From: CAXBBB01 sp963793245
Lineage (GTDB): Bacteria; Bacteroidota; Rhodothermia; Rhodothermales; BA12
Length of the DNA: 64,000 bases
NCBI GenBank assembly: GCA_963793245.1
Contig: CAWBZG010000004.1
Coordinates: 186,001 to 250,000, forward strand
Direction: 5' to 3'
Positions 44,661 through 52,590 of the stretch are shown one piece after another. The notes under the pieces were generated by a model. It was not told the origin of the DNA. It made no database searches and saw nothing but the letters and a program-made list of their open reading frames with translations. Made by a program: the position numbers and the translations under genes. Every line of letters starts with the position of its first letter. Within the stretch, counting starts at the first letter, position 1.

Positions 44661-45851
44661 TCAACCGTTCGGATACGCGTCCGCAAAGGCGAGTGGGAAG
44701 CGTTCGGCGAAGGCGTCGAGTGCCCAGTCGGGCGTCGTGAGCGGGGGCATGACGCGCAGCGTGTTCGGGTCGCCCGAGCCGCCGGTGAGGATGCCGCGGT
44801 TGCGCAGCGCCGCAACGACGGGAGCCGCTGGCCGTCCGAGGTCGATGCCGAGCAGAGCGCCGCCGCCACGCACCTCGCGCGCAATTCCGTCGACTGCCTT
44901 GGTGATGCCAGCTTGGATCGCGCACGAGCGCTCCATCAATCCGTCGCGCTCTATCGTGTCGAGAACGGCCATCATCGCCGCCATCGCGAGCATTCCACCG
45001 CCGAACGTCGTGCCTTGATCGCCGGATTGGACACCTGCCGCGATGTCGTCCGAGACCAGGACCGCGCCGATGGGCACGCCGCCGCCGAGTGATTTGGCAA
45101 GGGTGATCAGGTCCGGCTTCATGCCGATGTTTTCGCTGATCGAGAAGCGTCCGACGCGTCCGACGCCAGTCTGCACTTCGTCGAAGATGAGGAGTGCACC
45201 GACGGCGTCGCAGGCTGCGCGCAGTCCGTGGAAGTACGCGTCTGGGGCGGTCATCATGCCTGCCATGCTCTGGATCGGCTCGATGATGACGGCGGCGACC
45301 GTTTCGTCGAGCGTGTCGCGGGCAGCGTCCAGGTCGCCGAAAGGGACGAACGTCGTCTTGTCGAGCGCCGACAGATAGGGCGCGCGGTATTTCTCGGCGT
45401 GCGTGGCGGCCAGGCTGCCCATCGTCCGTCCGTGGAAACCGGCTTCCATCGCGACGATACGCGGGCGGCCCGTGTGCGAGCGGGCGAGTTTGAGCGCTGT
45501 CTCGTTGGCCTCAGTCCCGCTGTTGCAAAAGAACGAGTGGCGCAGGCCTTCGGGTGCCATCCGGCCCAGCTTCTCGGCAGCGCGTGCCCGGACCGGCGAG
45601 TAGGCGACGTTGGAGTAGAACAGCAATTCGCTGGCCTGCTCGGTAATCGCCTGGGTGATCGCGGGGTGGCAGTGGCCCAAAATCGTGACGCAATGGCCGC
45701 CGTAAAAGTCGAGGTACTCGTTATCGTCGGTGTCCCAGATGCGGATGCCCTCGCCGCGCGCAAATGCCATCGGCAGCTTGCTGTACGTCGGAATGGTCCA
45801 CTCGTCTTCGAGAGCGAGCAGGTCGGCGGTGGGAGAGGCGGTGTCGGTCAT
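44661..45851 (-). CDS. argD: N-acyl-ornithine aminotransferase
   Basis: This class III PLP aminotransferase converts N-acyl-glutamate semialdehyde to N-acyl-ornithine. The 396-residue product shows FFCNSGTEANETALKLAR, the cofactor Asp in LLIFDEVQTGVGR and the PLP lysine Lys253 in TLAKSLGGG. The start at 45849-45851 (MTDTASPTAD) lies 7 bp after the argC stop; an upstream in-frame ATG would overlap argC and adds residues unlike the family. Context (argC upstream, argF' downstream) supports arginine synthesis over other omega-aminotransferase roles, though enzymes of this family often also serve lysine synthesis. Confidence 0.93.
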   Translation of the reverse strand: MTDTASPTADLLALEDEWTIPTYSKLPMAFARGEGIRIWDTDDNEYLDFYGGHCVTILGHCHPAITQAITEQASELLFYSNVAYSPVRARAAEKLGRMAPEGLRHSFFCNSGTEANETALKLARSHTGRPRIVAMEAGFHGRTMGSLAATHAEKYRAPYLSALDKTTFVPFGDLDAARDTLDETVAAVIIEPIQSMAGMMTAPDAYFHGLRAACDAVGALLIFDEVQTGVGRVGRFSISENIGMKPDLITLAKSLGGGVPIGAVLVSDDIAAGVQSGDQGTTFGGGMLAMAAMMAVLDTIERDGLMERSCAIQAGITKAVDGIAREVRGGGALLGIDLGRPAAPVVAALRNRGILTGGSGDPNTLRVMPPLTTPDWALDAFAERFPLAFADAYPNG

Positions 45852-45858
45852 GGAAGCG

Positions 45859-46887
45859 TCAGGTGGGGAGGAGGCCGGTCGTGTGCCCAAGGCCGAGCAG
45901 CGTGTTCAAGTTCTGGATGGCCTGACTCGCAGCGCCTTTGAGCAAGTTGTCAAGCGCAAACCCGACGACGGCGACATCGCCCTTGACGACGACACCGACA
46001 TCGCAAAACGGCGTGCCGACGCTGTATCGCAATTCGGGCAATCCGTCCCACACGCGAATCAGTCCGCCGCTCGGATAGGCGGTGTCGAACCAACCGCGTA
46101 CCGTGCTCTGATCGGTGCCATCGGGTAGCGCGACGTGTGCCGTGCCCCAGATACCGCGCGTCCACGGTCCGCTGGCGGGTACGAAGTGGACCCGAGCGTG
46201 ATCGCCTAATGTCGCCTCGACCTCGGGGACGTGCTGATGGTTGAGGACTTTGTAGCCTCGGACGTTGCCGTCGCGTGTCGGAAAGTGCGTGCCGGTCGAC
46301 GGACGTGCGCCCGATCCGCTGGCTCCCGTCAGCGCCGTTACGTGGGCGTCGACTTGGTCGAGGTGTCGAGCGAGCGGCCACAAAGCTGCCGTTATTGCAG
46401 TCGCAAAGCAGCCTGGGTTGGCGATGGCTCGGCATCCTGCAGGTACGTCGCCCTGAATCTCGGGAATGCGATAGAAGAAGTCGCCGAGCCGGTCGGGGAG
46501 CGGGTGCGGTGTGTCGAATCGGGCCTGATACACTGCCGGATCGCTGAACCGGAAATCGGCGCTCAGATCGACGATGGCGCCCTCAAATCCAGCCTCGTCC
46601 AACCGCTGCACTGCTGCAGCCGCCTGCCCATGCTCCGCTGCGATTACGACCGCGTCGATGCCGTCCAGATCGAGCGATTCGCTGAAGACCAGATCCGTCT
46701 GCCCGCGCAACGCCGCATGCGACGCCCATACCGGTTGTCCCGCGAATGTCCGGCTCGTCACTCCGGCTATGTCGACGTGGGGATGTGCCAATAGCAATCG
46801 CACCAGTTCGCCGCCGCCATATCCGGCGCCGTGCAGGATGCCGACGCGGTGGCTTTGACTTGAGTTGGTAGAAGGCGATTCGGCCAC
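45859..46887 (-). CDS. argC: N-acetyl-gamma-glutamyl-phosphate reductase
   Basis: The enzyme reduces N-acyl-glutamyl phosphate with NADPH to the semialdehyde. The 342-residue product has the Rossmann start VGILHGAGYGGGELVRLL (residues 15-32), the acidic segment VDLSADFR, and the catalytic cysteine Cys160 in AIANPGCFATAI. GASGSGARPS and the C-terminal CDVGVVVKGD are also family-typical. Seven bases separate it from argD, so the two are co-transcribed. A 127 bp gap with a perfect palindrome (46973-47000) lies upstream, between argC and the NTPase gene. Confidence 0.95.
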   Translation of the reverse strand: MAESPSTNSSQSHRVGILHGAGYGGGELVRLLLAHPHVDIAGVTSRTFAGQPVWASHAALRGQTDLVFSESLDLDGIDAVVIAAEHGQAAAAVQRLDEAGFEGAIVDLSADFRFSDPAVYQARFDTPHPLPDRLGDFFYRIPEIQGDVPAGCRAIANPGCFATAITAALWPLARHLDQVDAHVTALTGASGSGARPSTGTHFPTRDGNVRGYKVLNHQHVPEVEATLGDHARVHFVPASGPWTRGIWGTAHVALPDGTDQSTVRGWFDTAYPSGGLIRVWDGLPELRYSVGTPFCDVGVVVKGDVAVVGFALDNLLKGAASQAIQNLNTLLGLGHTTGLLPT

Positions 46888-46972
46888 GGTGGAAACTCGG
46901 AATGTGGTGAAGCGCCGTTATATATAACGGCGGTACGGGATGGGAGGGCGAACCAGGCGGCGAGGTTCGGCG

Positions 46973-47000
46973 GTAGCGACGGGGCATGCCCCGTCGCTAC
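46973..47000. repeat. Perfect 28 bp palindrome (CATG-centred REP-like element)
   Basis: The half-site GTAGCGACGGGGCA (46973-46986) is followed directly by its exact reverse complement (46987-47000). It lies in the non-coding gap between the P-loop NTPase gene and argC. Closely related elements with different cores but a similar outer CGACG...CGTCGCTAC arrangement occur at 55011-55096, and a weaker relative at 48167-48186, so it belongs to a dispersed family. Confidence 0.8.
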
Positions 47001-47014
47001 GGGTTGGCGAAGGC

Positions 47015-48130
47015 TTATGACTGAAACTGCGCAATCGGCGGCAGCGGCGCGGTTTGTCCACCGACGGTCAGTGGGCGCTCGCCTTGACGCAGCGCTTGGG
47101 CGACGAGAGCAGTGAGGGCGTCAGCGTCGGCGCGGGCGTTGAGGGCGGGGATGCCCAGCGCGTTCTGGATGTACTGCTTGCCGACGGCGTTGTCCGTCAC
47201 GGGTCCGGTCACCGCCGTCACGCCGCTGCGGTAGCGCTCGCGGAAGATCTGATCCGCCGCCCACGCGCCGACCAAGTCGACGGCGGCGACGATGTGCGCG
47301 CGGGTAAAACTCTGCAACTCCTTGTCGAGCAGCAGGTCATCGACGCCATAGTAGCCGATAAAGCCGTCGCCCAGTTCGAGGACGATGCAGTCGGGCTTGC
47401 TCTCGTTGAGTCGGGCAATGATGCCTTTGCTGATCGGCTCCATCTCTTTGCTCGTCGACGAGACGATGCCCGCTTCGCTGAACGAGACCGTGTGAGCCGC
47501 GCCGTTTTCGCGCATCGCCCGCGTGTCGCGCAGCAGGCTGGCGCCGGTCAGTTTGGCGGCGGCGACCGTGAAGCCCTCGCGCGTCAGGCCCTGAATCAGC
47601 CGAGCGCAGGCGTACGTCTTGCCGGTATTCATGCTCGTCCCGCTGACCATCACCAAGGGGGCCGAGTGTTGCAGCGTGTAGAGCGGCTCGATGGCGTTGT
47701 CCTGAATCCGCGCGTGATGCACTTCGCCGTCGCGCTGCATCACGACCGCACCCAGCACCTCGACGCGGAGCGCCGGTCCCAACTCGGGGTGATCCGACGT
47801 GCACTTGCCGACGATGCCGCCCATGTTGAGAATGTTGAGCACGTCGCCCGTCTTGATCGCGCGCGGGATGCGGCCCGAGTAGCCTTTGAGCGCCTGCCGC
47901 TCGCCCAGCGCGCCGATCAGCACGTCGCCCTGGTTGATGCGGTGAAACGCGCCCTCCGAGTCCTCCAACTGGTTGTACACCTCCTTCCGGTCGAGTGCGC
48001 GGACGGCCACGCAGTAGCCTTCTTGGGCGACGACGTAATCCGACACGTGGACGTCGTGCCCCAACTGGCACAGCGCGGCGGACGAGGCCACGCGATCAAC
48101 GGTAAGCGAGCGAGTCTGGCGAAGCGGCAT
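47015..48130 (-). CDS. P-loop NTPase of unknown function in the arginine operon
   Basis: The 371-residue product starts at 48128-48130 (MPLRQTRSLT); the longer open frame upstream overlaps argG and is unlikely. Residues 1-150 form a beta-rich domain (GDVLIGALGERQALKG, LNMGGIVGKC). Residues 160-371 form a P-loop domain with a Walker A motif GTSMNTGKT (164-172), similar in form to the GTDTNVGKT loop of dethiobiotin synthetase, plus VLELGDGFIGYYGVDD as a possible Walker B or substrate segment. I do not recognise the family. Its place between argG and argC suggests a link to arginine or N-acyl-glutamate metabolism, which is inference only. Confidence 0.75.
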   Translation of the reverse strand: MPLRQTRSLTVDRVASSAALCQLGHDVHVSDYVVAQEGYCVAVRALDRKEVYNQLEDSEGAFHRINQGDVLIGALGERQALKGYSGRIPRAIKTGDVLNILNMGGIVGKCTSDHPELGPALRVEVLGAVVMQRDGEVHHARIQDNAIEPLYTLQHSAPLVMVSGTSMNTGKTYACARLIQGLTREGFTVAAAKLTGASLLRDTRAMRENGAAHTVSFSEAGIVSSTSKEMEPISKGIIARLNESKPDCIVLELGDGFIGYYGVDDLLLDKELQSFTRAHIVAAVDLVGAWAADQIFRERYRSGVTAVTGPVTDNAVGKQYIQNALGIPALNARADADALTALVAQALRQGERPLTVGGQTAPLPPIAQFQS

Positions 48131-48166
48131 ATCGGTAAGGCTGAGCGTGCGAGAGTAGAGTCGTGG

Positions 48167-48186
48167 CGGCGAGACATGCCTCGCCG
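48167..48186. repeat. CATG-centred palindrome between argG and the NTPase gene
   Basis: CGGCGAG (48167-48173) and CTCGCCG (48180-48186) flank ACATGC. The element is palindromic except for one base pair in the core. It lies in the 61 bp gap downstream of argG and has the CATG-type centre of the 46973 and 55011 elements, so it is probably a diverged relative. Confidence 0.45.
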
Positions 48187-48191
48187 AATGG

Positions 48192-49379
48192 TCAGGCTGC
48201 GCGGCTGGCGAGGAAGGCCTGGATGCCGGCGATCTGCGTAAATCCGGCGGCGTCGCGTCCGTCCCACAGCGTGTTGGTCTCGCCATAGGTCGCCACGCCC
48301 GTATTGAACATCGAATGCGGGCTGCTCGCTCCGACGACGCGCGCCGATCCTTTGAACAACTCGACCGTCACCTCGCCGGAAACGCGATGCTGCGACGCGT
48401 CGATGTATGCTTCCAGATCGCGCATGACCGGGTCGAAGAACTGGCCTTCGTGGAGCAGCATGCCGTAGAAATCGCCCAGTTGCGCCTTTTGGAACTGCTG
48501 CCAGCGCGAGAGCACCAGCTTCTCCAACTCGCGGTGTGCGGCGATGAGCGTGAGCGCGGCAGGGGCCTCGAACGCGACGCGCCCCTTGATGCCCAGAATC
48601 GTGTCGCCGACGTGCATCCCGCGTCCGACGCCGTGCGCTCCCGCCAACTGCGTCAATGCCTCGACCAGTGCGACCGGCTCCATCGCCTCACCGTCCACAT
48701 GTGTTGGGATGCCTTTGTCGAACGTGAGCGAAATGGTCTGTGCGTGATCTGGCGCATCGGCTGGGGCAGTCGTTCCGGGGTAGGCTTCGGAGGGGAGGCC
48801 AAGCGAGGTGTCGTGCGTCTCTTTGCCCCCTATCGTCGTTCCCCACAGCCCTTGGTTGATCGAATAGTCGGTCGTCTTGCTGCTGACGTGGAAGTCGCGC
48901 TCGCGCAGATACGCCGTCGTCGCCTCGCGCGACAGGCTGTGTTCGCGGATCGGCGCCAGGACCGTCAGTCCGTCGCCGACGATGCGCATCGCCACGTCGA
49001 AGCGGACCTGGTCGTTTCCCGCGCCGGTCGATCCGTGGGCGACGGTCTCGCAGCCCAACGCGCGGGCGGCCTGTGCTACGTGCTGCGCCTGGATCACGCG
49101 CTCAGGTCCGACGCACAGCGGGTAGACGTTGCCACGGAGCACGTTTCCAGCGATCAACCGGCGCAGGATCGTGTCGAACAGGTCGGCTCGCGCGTCGATC
49201 GTCTGGTGACTGGCGGCGCCCAACTCCTTGGAGCGCGCGGCGACGGCTTCCAGTTCGGCCTGAGAGAACCCGCCCGTGTTGACGGTGACGGTGTGGACTT
49301 CTTGTCCCGTCTCGTCGCGCAGGAACGGGACGCAGAACGACGTGTCGAGGCCGCCGGAAAAGGCGAGGGCGATGGGCAT
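48192..49379 (-). CDS. argG: Argininosuccinate synthase
   Basis: The enzyme joins citrulline and aspartate with ATP to form argininosuccinate. The 395-residue product opens with the ATP-pyrophosphatase loop SGGLDTS (8-14) and contains HGSTGAGNDQVRFD, a classical argininosuccinate synthase signature, plus SINQGLWG and EGQFFDPVMRDLEAYI. The ATG at 49377-49379 places the PP-loop at the very N-terminus as expected. It is the first gene of the minus-strand argG-NTPase-argC-argD-argF' series. Directly upstream lies a hairpin with a U-tract and a short open frame ending in an arginine codon, suggesting control in the leader. Confidence 0.95.
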   Translation of the reverse strand: MPIALAFSGGLDTSFCVPFLRDETGQEVHTVTVNTGGFSQAELEAVAARSKELGAASHQTIDARADLFDTILRRLIAGNVLRGNVYPLCVGPERVIQAQHVAQAARALGCETVAHGSTGAGNDQVRFDVAMRIVGDGLTVLAPIREHSLSREATTAYLRERDFHVSSKTTDYSINQGLWGTTIGGKETHDTSLGLPSEAYPGTTAPADAPDHAQTISLTFDKGIPTHVDGEAMEPVALVEALTQLAGAHGVGRGMHVGDTILGIKGRVAFEAPAALTLIAAHRELEKLVLSRWQQFQKAQLGDFYGMLLHEGQFFDPVMRDLEAYIDASQHRVSGEVTVELFKGSARVVGASSPHSMFNTGVATYGETNTLWDGRDAAGFTQIAGIQAFLASRAA

Positions 49380-49395
49380 GTGTCTGGGGGATACG

Positions 49396-49429
49396 AAAAG
49401 AGCACCGATCCGGCGAGGGACCCGTGCTC
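49396..49429 (-). terminator. Terminator-like hairpin in the argG leader (possible attenuator)
   Basis: Read on the minus strand, GAGCACGGGTCC (49429-49418) pairs with GGATCGGTGCTC (49411-49400) over a six-base loop, with one mismatch and one G-U pair. TTTT (49399-49396) follows at once. The U-tract ends only 16 bp before the argG ATG. No minus-strand gene lies upstream that would need a terminator, so an attenuator or a structure blocking the argG ribosome site is the natural reading. Confidence 0.45.
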
Positions 49430-49457
49430 AGAGCAAATCGGCAAATGAGGTTCGTCC

Positions 49458-49478
49458 TCAGCGCGCGCAGCCCGGCAT
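49458..49478 (-). CDS. Possible six-residue leader peptide before argG
   Basis: ATG at 49476-49478 opens a frame reading M-P-G-C-A-R and a TGA at 49458-49460. The stop lies 28 bases before the terminator-like hairpin and inside a small TGAGG/CCTCA hairpin. The last sense codon is an arginine codon (CGC). A single arginine codon is weak support for classical attenuation, and such short frames occur by chance. Confidence 0.15.
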   Translation of the reverse strand: MPGCAR

Positions 49479-49729
49479 CCGGTCCCCGAGGGAACGGCGT
49501 GCAGGTCGGCGTCGAAGTGAGGGGCAAGTCATGACGGCGAAGATAGGGCGTGGGCTTCTGTCGTGCGAATCCAGCAGGGTAAGAAAGCGCTTCCGGTTCT
49601 TTGGGTTAGCGTGGATTGTCGATAAAGGCGACAGTGCTGATCACGTTTCGCGGTTGAGGTCTTACCTCCCCGTCGAAAGCTGAGCCGTTCGCAGGCGGTA
49701 GTTTCGCGGGCCGTTCTGCTCCCCACGCC

Positions 49730-52435
49730 ATGCCTCGCCCCTTCCTCCTGCTCGCCGCGCTTTTGCTCGCGCCGAGTGTGTACGCCCAGCCGATCCGCGC
49801 CACCGACCTGTTCGAGATCCGGCAGATGGACGACGTGGCGATTGCGCCCGGAAGCCGTCAGGCCATGTACACCATCCGCCAAGCCTACCGCGACGGCGAT
49901 GGACCAGACGCCGACGCAGGCTACCGCAACCAGATCTGGATCGCCGATCTGACGGGCCGCGACGAACCCCGCGCGCTGACGTCGGCGACGGCCAACGCCT
50001 CGCAACCCGTCTGGAGGCCCGACGGTGACGCCATCGCGTTCGTCCGCTCAATCGACGGCAAGCCTCAGATCCACGTGCTGTCGCTGTTGGGCGGCGAAGC
50101 GGTCGCCGTGACCGATGAGGCCAACGGTGCGAGCAGTCCGCAATTTTCGCCGGACGGCCTGCGTCTGCTCTACGCGTCGAGCCGGAGCGAAGCCGATCTG
50201 CGCCGCATGACGGGCGACGATCTGCCGTTCCGAGAGCGCACGCGGTATGCTCGCTCGTCCGCCTCGCCCGACCCCGACGGGTCGCTCTCACAGATTCAAG
50301 CCTATCTCGACAGCAGCAGCGCCGACGGACAAGCCCGCGTCGTCGACCGGCTGGACTTTCAAGGCGAGACAGATTTGGGGGAAAGCCTGAGTTTTCGCCA
50401 CCTGTTCGTGACCAACGCCGACGGGTCGGGAGAGCCGCAACTCGTCGCGGGCGGATGGCGCAGCTATGGCGGCGGCGTGTGGTTGCCCGAAGGCGATGGC
50501 GTCGTCGTATCGGCTGCTCCCGGTGCCGAGCGCGACAGAGACCTACGGACGCATCCCGACCGCATCCAGACGTCGGCGCTCTACGTGGCGCGCGAGGGGA
50601 GGCTGTCGCTGCTCGCTCAGGCCGATTCGATTTCGTTCTACTCGCCCGTTCCCGCTCCCGACGGCTCGGCTGTCGCGTTCCTCACGTCGGACCTGCGCGA
50701 AGCGGGATTTGGGCAGTCGGAAATCGGGATCGTGCCGCTCAAAAACGGAAAAGTCGCTGGGACAGCATTCCCAGGAGGAGGTGCGGCACGTCAACTCACC
50801 GGCGGGTTCGACCGCTCGGCTGGCAGTATCCAATGGTCGCCGTCGTCGCGCTACGTCTACTTCACTGCTCCGTCGAACGGCGGATTTCCGCTCTACCGCG
50901 TCGCCCCGTTTGGCGATTTCGACGACCCCGACGAAATTCGCGCCGACAGTCTGGCGACCGACCGCACGCTCATCGGCGCGATGATCCGAGCTGGAGCGCT
51001 GCCTGACAGCCTCGCGATGGACGAGCCGGTCGCTGGCGAACCGGGCGAAGCCGTCGACGACGGGGCGATGGAGAATGGAGGCGAACTCGCCGGGTTGATC
51101 AACACGCTCGACCGGACGCTGGATCAAGTCGTCGCCGACAGTTTGGCGCGGTTGGGTCCACCTATCGAGCGGCTGCTCGACTTTACGCAAGGCGTCCGCG
51201 ACTTTGACGTGGATCAGGCATCGGCGCTGTTTGTCCGCACGACGGCGGCTAATCCCTACGAACTCGTCCGCCTGGACTTGTCGACCGGCGAGGTCGAGAC
51301 GGTCCACGATCCCAACACGTGGCTGGCTGGGCGCACGGTTGCTCCGATGCAGGCCGCCCGCCATCTCACGCCCGACAGCCTGCTCGTCGACTATTGGACG
51401 ATCCGTCCGCCCACGTCGCGCGGAAGCGTCTCCACGATCCTCGAACTCCACGGCGGCCCGTCGGCGATGTGGGGGCCGGGGGAGGCGTCGATGTGGCACG
51501 AGTTTCAGCTGCTCGCGGCGCGCGGCATGGGCGTCGTGTTTTCCAATCCACGCGGTTCGGGCGGATACGGTCGGGCCTTCCAACGCGCCAACTACGCGCG
51601 CTGGGGCGATTTGCCTGCGCGCGATGTGCTGGGCGCCCTCGACCACGCAGCCGACGAAAACAGCTGGATCGACGAGAGCAGACTGGGCGTGACGGGCGGC
51701 TCGTACGCAGGCTACCTGACCGCCTGGATCGTCGCCCACGACGACCGCTTCAAGGCCGCCGTCGCCCAGCGCGGCGTCTACGACCTGAATACGTTCTTCG
51801 GCGAAGGCAACGCGTGGCGCCTGGTCCCGACGCACTTCGGCGCCTATCCGTGGACCGATTCGGACTCTATCGCCTTCGACCCGCTCGTCGACGCCGACCT
51901 GCTCGCCACCGCTGAGCGCCTGCCCGTCCCGCAATCCACGCGCGACCAGGCGGCAGCACTTCTCGCCGATTTGCTCGGAGATATGGGCGCGCTCGTCTCC
52001 GACCTCGACGCCCTTCCGCAGATCGAAGGGCAAGCCACCGACACCCTAGCCGCCACGCTCCGAGGCGATGCGCTGATCGACTTAGCCCGCCGCTTGCAGC
52101 AAATGCCCGGTATCGCATCCCCCACTCTGCTCGTCGGGGCGGACACGCTCGCCGCCGAGCGCATCAGCACGCGCGAACTGCTCGCGCGCAACTCGCCGCT
52201 TACCTACGCCGATCAGATCACGACGCCGCTGCTCATCATGCACGGCTCCAACGACCTGCGGACGGGCGTCATCCAGAGCGAGATGCTCTACCGCACGCTG
52301 AAAGTCCTCAACCGCAACGTCGAATACGTTCGCTACCCCGGTGCAGGCCACGACTTGAGCCGTGGAGGAGATCCTCAGCAGCGCCTCGACCGTCTGCTTC
52401 GCATCTACGAGTTCCTCGCCCGGCACATGGAGTAG
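49730..52435 (+). CDS. Secreted S9 family prolyl oligopeptidase-like serine peptidase
   Basis: The 901-residue product begins with a signal peptide (MPRPFLLLAALLLAPSVYAQ). An N-terminal beta-propeller of WD40-like PD40 blades (QPVWRPDGDAIAFV, SPQFSPDGLRLLYAS) is followed by an alpha/beta-hydrolase domain. The triad is visible as Ser658 in TGGSYAGY, Asp842 in HGSNDLRTG and His874 in GAGHDLSRGG, with LELHGGPSAMWG as the oxyanion segment. This fits S9C acylaminoacyl or dipeptidyl peptidases of the periplasm. The segment between the Ser and Asp motifs is about 90-100 residues longer than usual. A perfect palindrome lies just after the stop. It is divergent from argG; no functional link to arginine synthesis is evident. 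Confidence 0.9.
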   Translation: MPRPFLLLAALLLAPSVYAQPIRATDLFEIRQMDDVAIAPGSRQAMYTIRQAYRDGDGPDADAGYRNQIWIADLTGRDEPRALTSATANASQPVWRPDGDAIAFVRSIDGKPQIHVLSLLGGEAVAVTDEANGASSPQFSPDGLRLLYASSRSEADLRRMTGDDLPFRERTRYARSSASPDPDGSLSQIQAYLDSSSADGQARVVDRLDFQGETDLGESLSFRHLFVTNADGSGEPQLVAGGWRSYGGGVWLPEGDGVVVSAAPGAERDRDLRTHPDRIQTSALYVAREGRLSLLAQADSISFYSPVPAPDGSAVAFLTSDLREAGFGQSEIGIVPLKNGKVAGTAFPGGGAARQLTGGFDRSAGSIQWSPSSRYVYFTAPSNGGFPLYRVAPFGDFDDPDEIRADSLATDRTLIGAMIRAGALPDSLAMDEPVAGEPGEAVDDGAMENGGELAGLINTLDRTLDQVVADSLARLGPPIERLLDFTQGVRDFDVDQASALFVRTTAANPYELVRLDLSTGEVETVHDPNTWLAGRTVAPMQAARHLTPDSLLVDYWTIRPPTSRGSVSTILELHGGPSAMWGPGEASMWHEFQLLAARGMGVVFSNPRGSGGYGRAFQRANYARWGDLPARDVLGALDHAADENSWIDESRLGVTGGSYAGYLTAWIVAHDDRFKAAVAQRGVYDLNTFFGEGNAWRLVPTHFGAYPWTDSDSIAFDPLVDADLLATAERLPVPQSTRDQAAALLADLLGDMGALVSDLDALPQIEGQATDTLAATLRGDALIDLARRLQQMPGIASPTLLVGADTLAAERISTRELLARNSPLTYADQITTPLLIMHGSNDLRTGVIQSEMLYRTLKVLNRNVEYVRYPGAGHDLSRGGDPQQRLDRLLRIYEFLARHME

Positions 52436-52445
52436 CAGAAGGAGA

Positions 52446-52470
52446 CTGGCAGGTCGCCACGACCTGCCAG
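52446..52470. terminator. Perfect 11 bp palindrome with 3-base loop after the S9 peptidase gene
   Basis: CTGGCAGGTCG (52446-52456) pairs exactly with CGACCTGCCAG (52460-52470) around CCA. It starts 11 bp after the peptidase stop, so it may help end that transcript, but no T-run follows. Its form matches the 44566 palindrome and it may instead be a dispersed repeat. Confidence 0.45.
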
Positions 52471-52547
52471 GTCCGCGATAGGCACCGGACTACTCAACCG
52501 GAAAATCGCTTCCACCGTGTGCAACCTCGTCCGAGCGGATCGGTTAG

Positions 52548-52560
52548 TTAACACTGTTAA
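52548..52560. promoter_or_regulatory. Palindromic operator candidate upstream of fadN
   Basis: TTAACACTGTTAA is a perfect inverted repeat (TTAACA, one central base, TGTTAA) in otherwise GC-rich DNA, 30 bp before the fadN-like start. Its size and position fit a binding site for a TetR/FadR-type or similar dimeric repressor controlling beta-oxidation. No regulator gene lies in this window, so the factor is unknown. Confidence 0.4.
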
Positions 52561-52590
52561 GTCCGACTTCACCTACTCCGACTCTCCCCC

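Larger units (their letters stand above)
49380..49729. other. Divergent intergenic region between argG and the S9 peptidase gene
   Basis: This 350 bp gap must hold promoters for both divergent genes. On the minus strand it contains, in order toward argG, a six-codon open frame (49458-49478), a small hairpin TGAGG/CCTCA (49446-49460) overlapping that frame's stop, and a terminator-like hairpin (49396-49429). The half nearer the peptidase gene (about 49560-49700) is poorer in GC, with no clear promoter match. No RNA gene or mobile element is seen. Confidence 0.6.
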
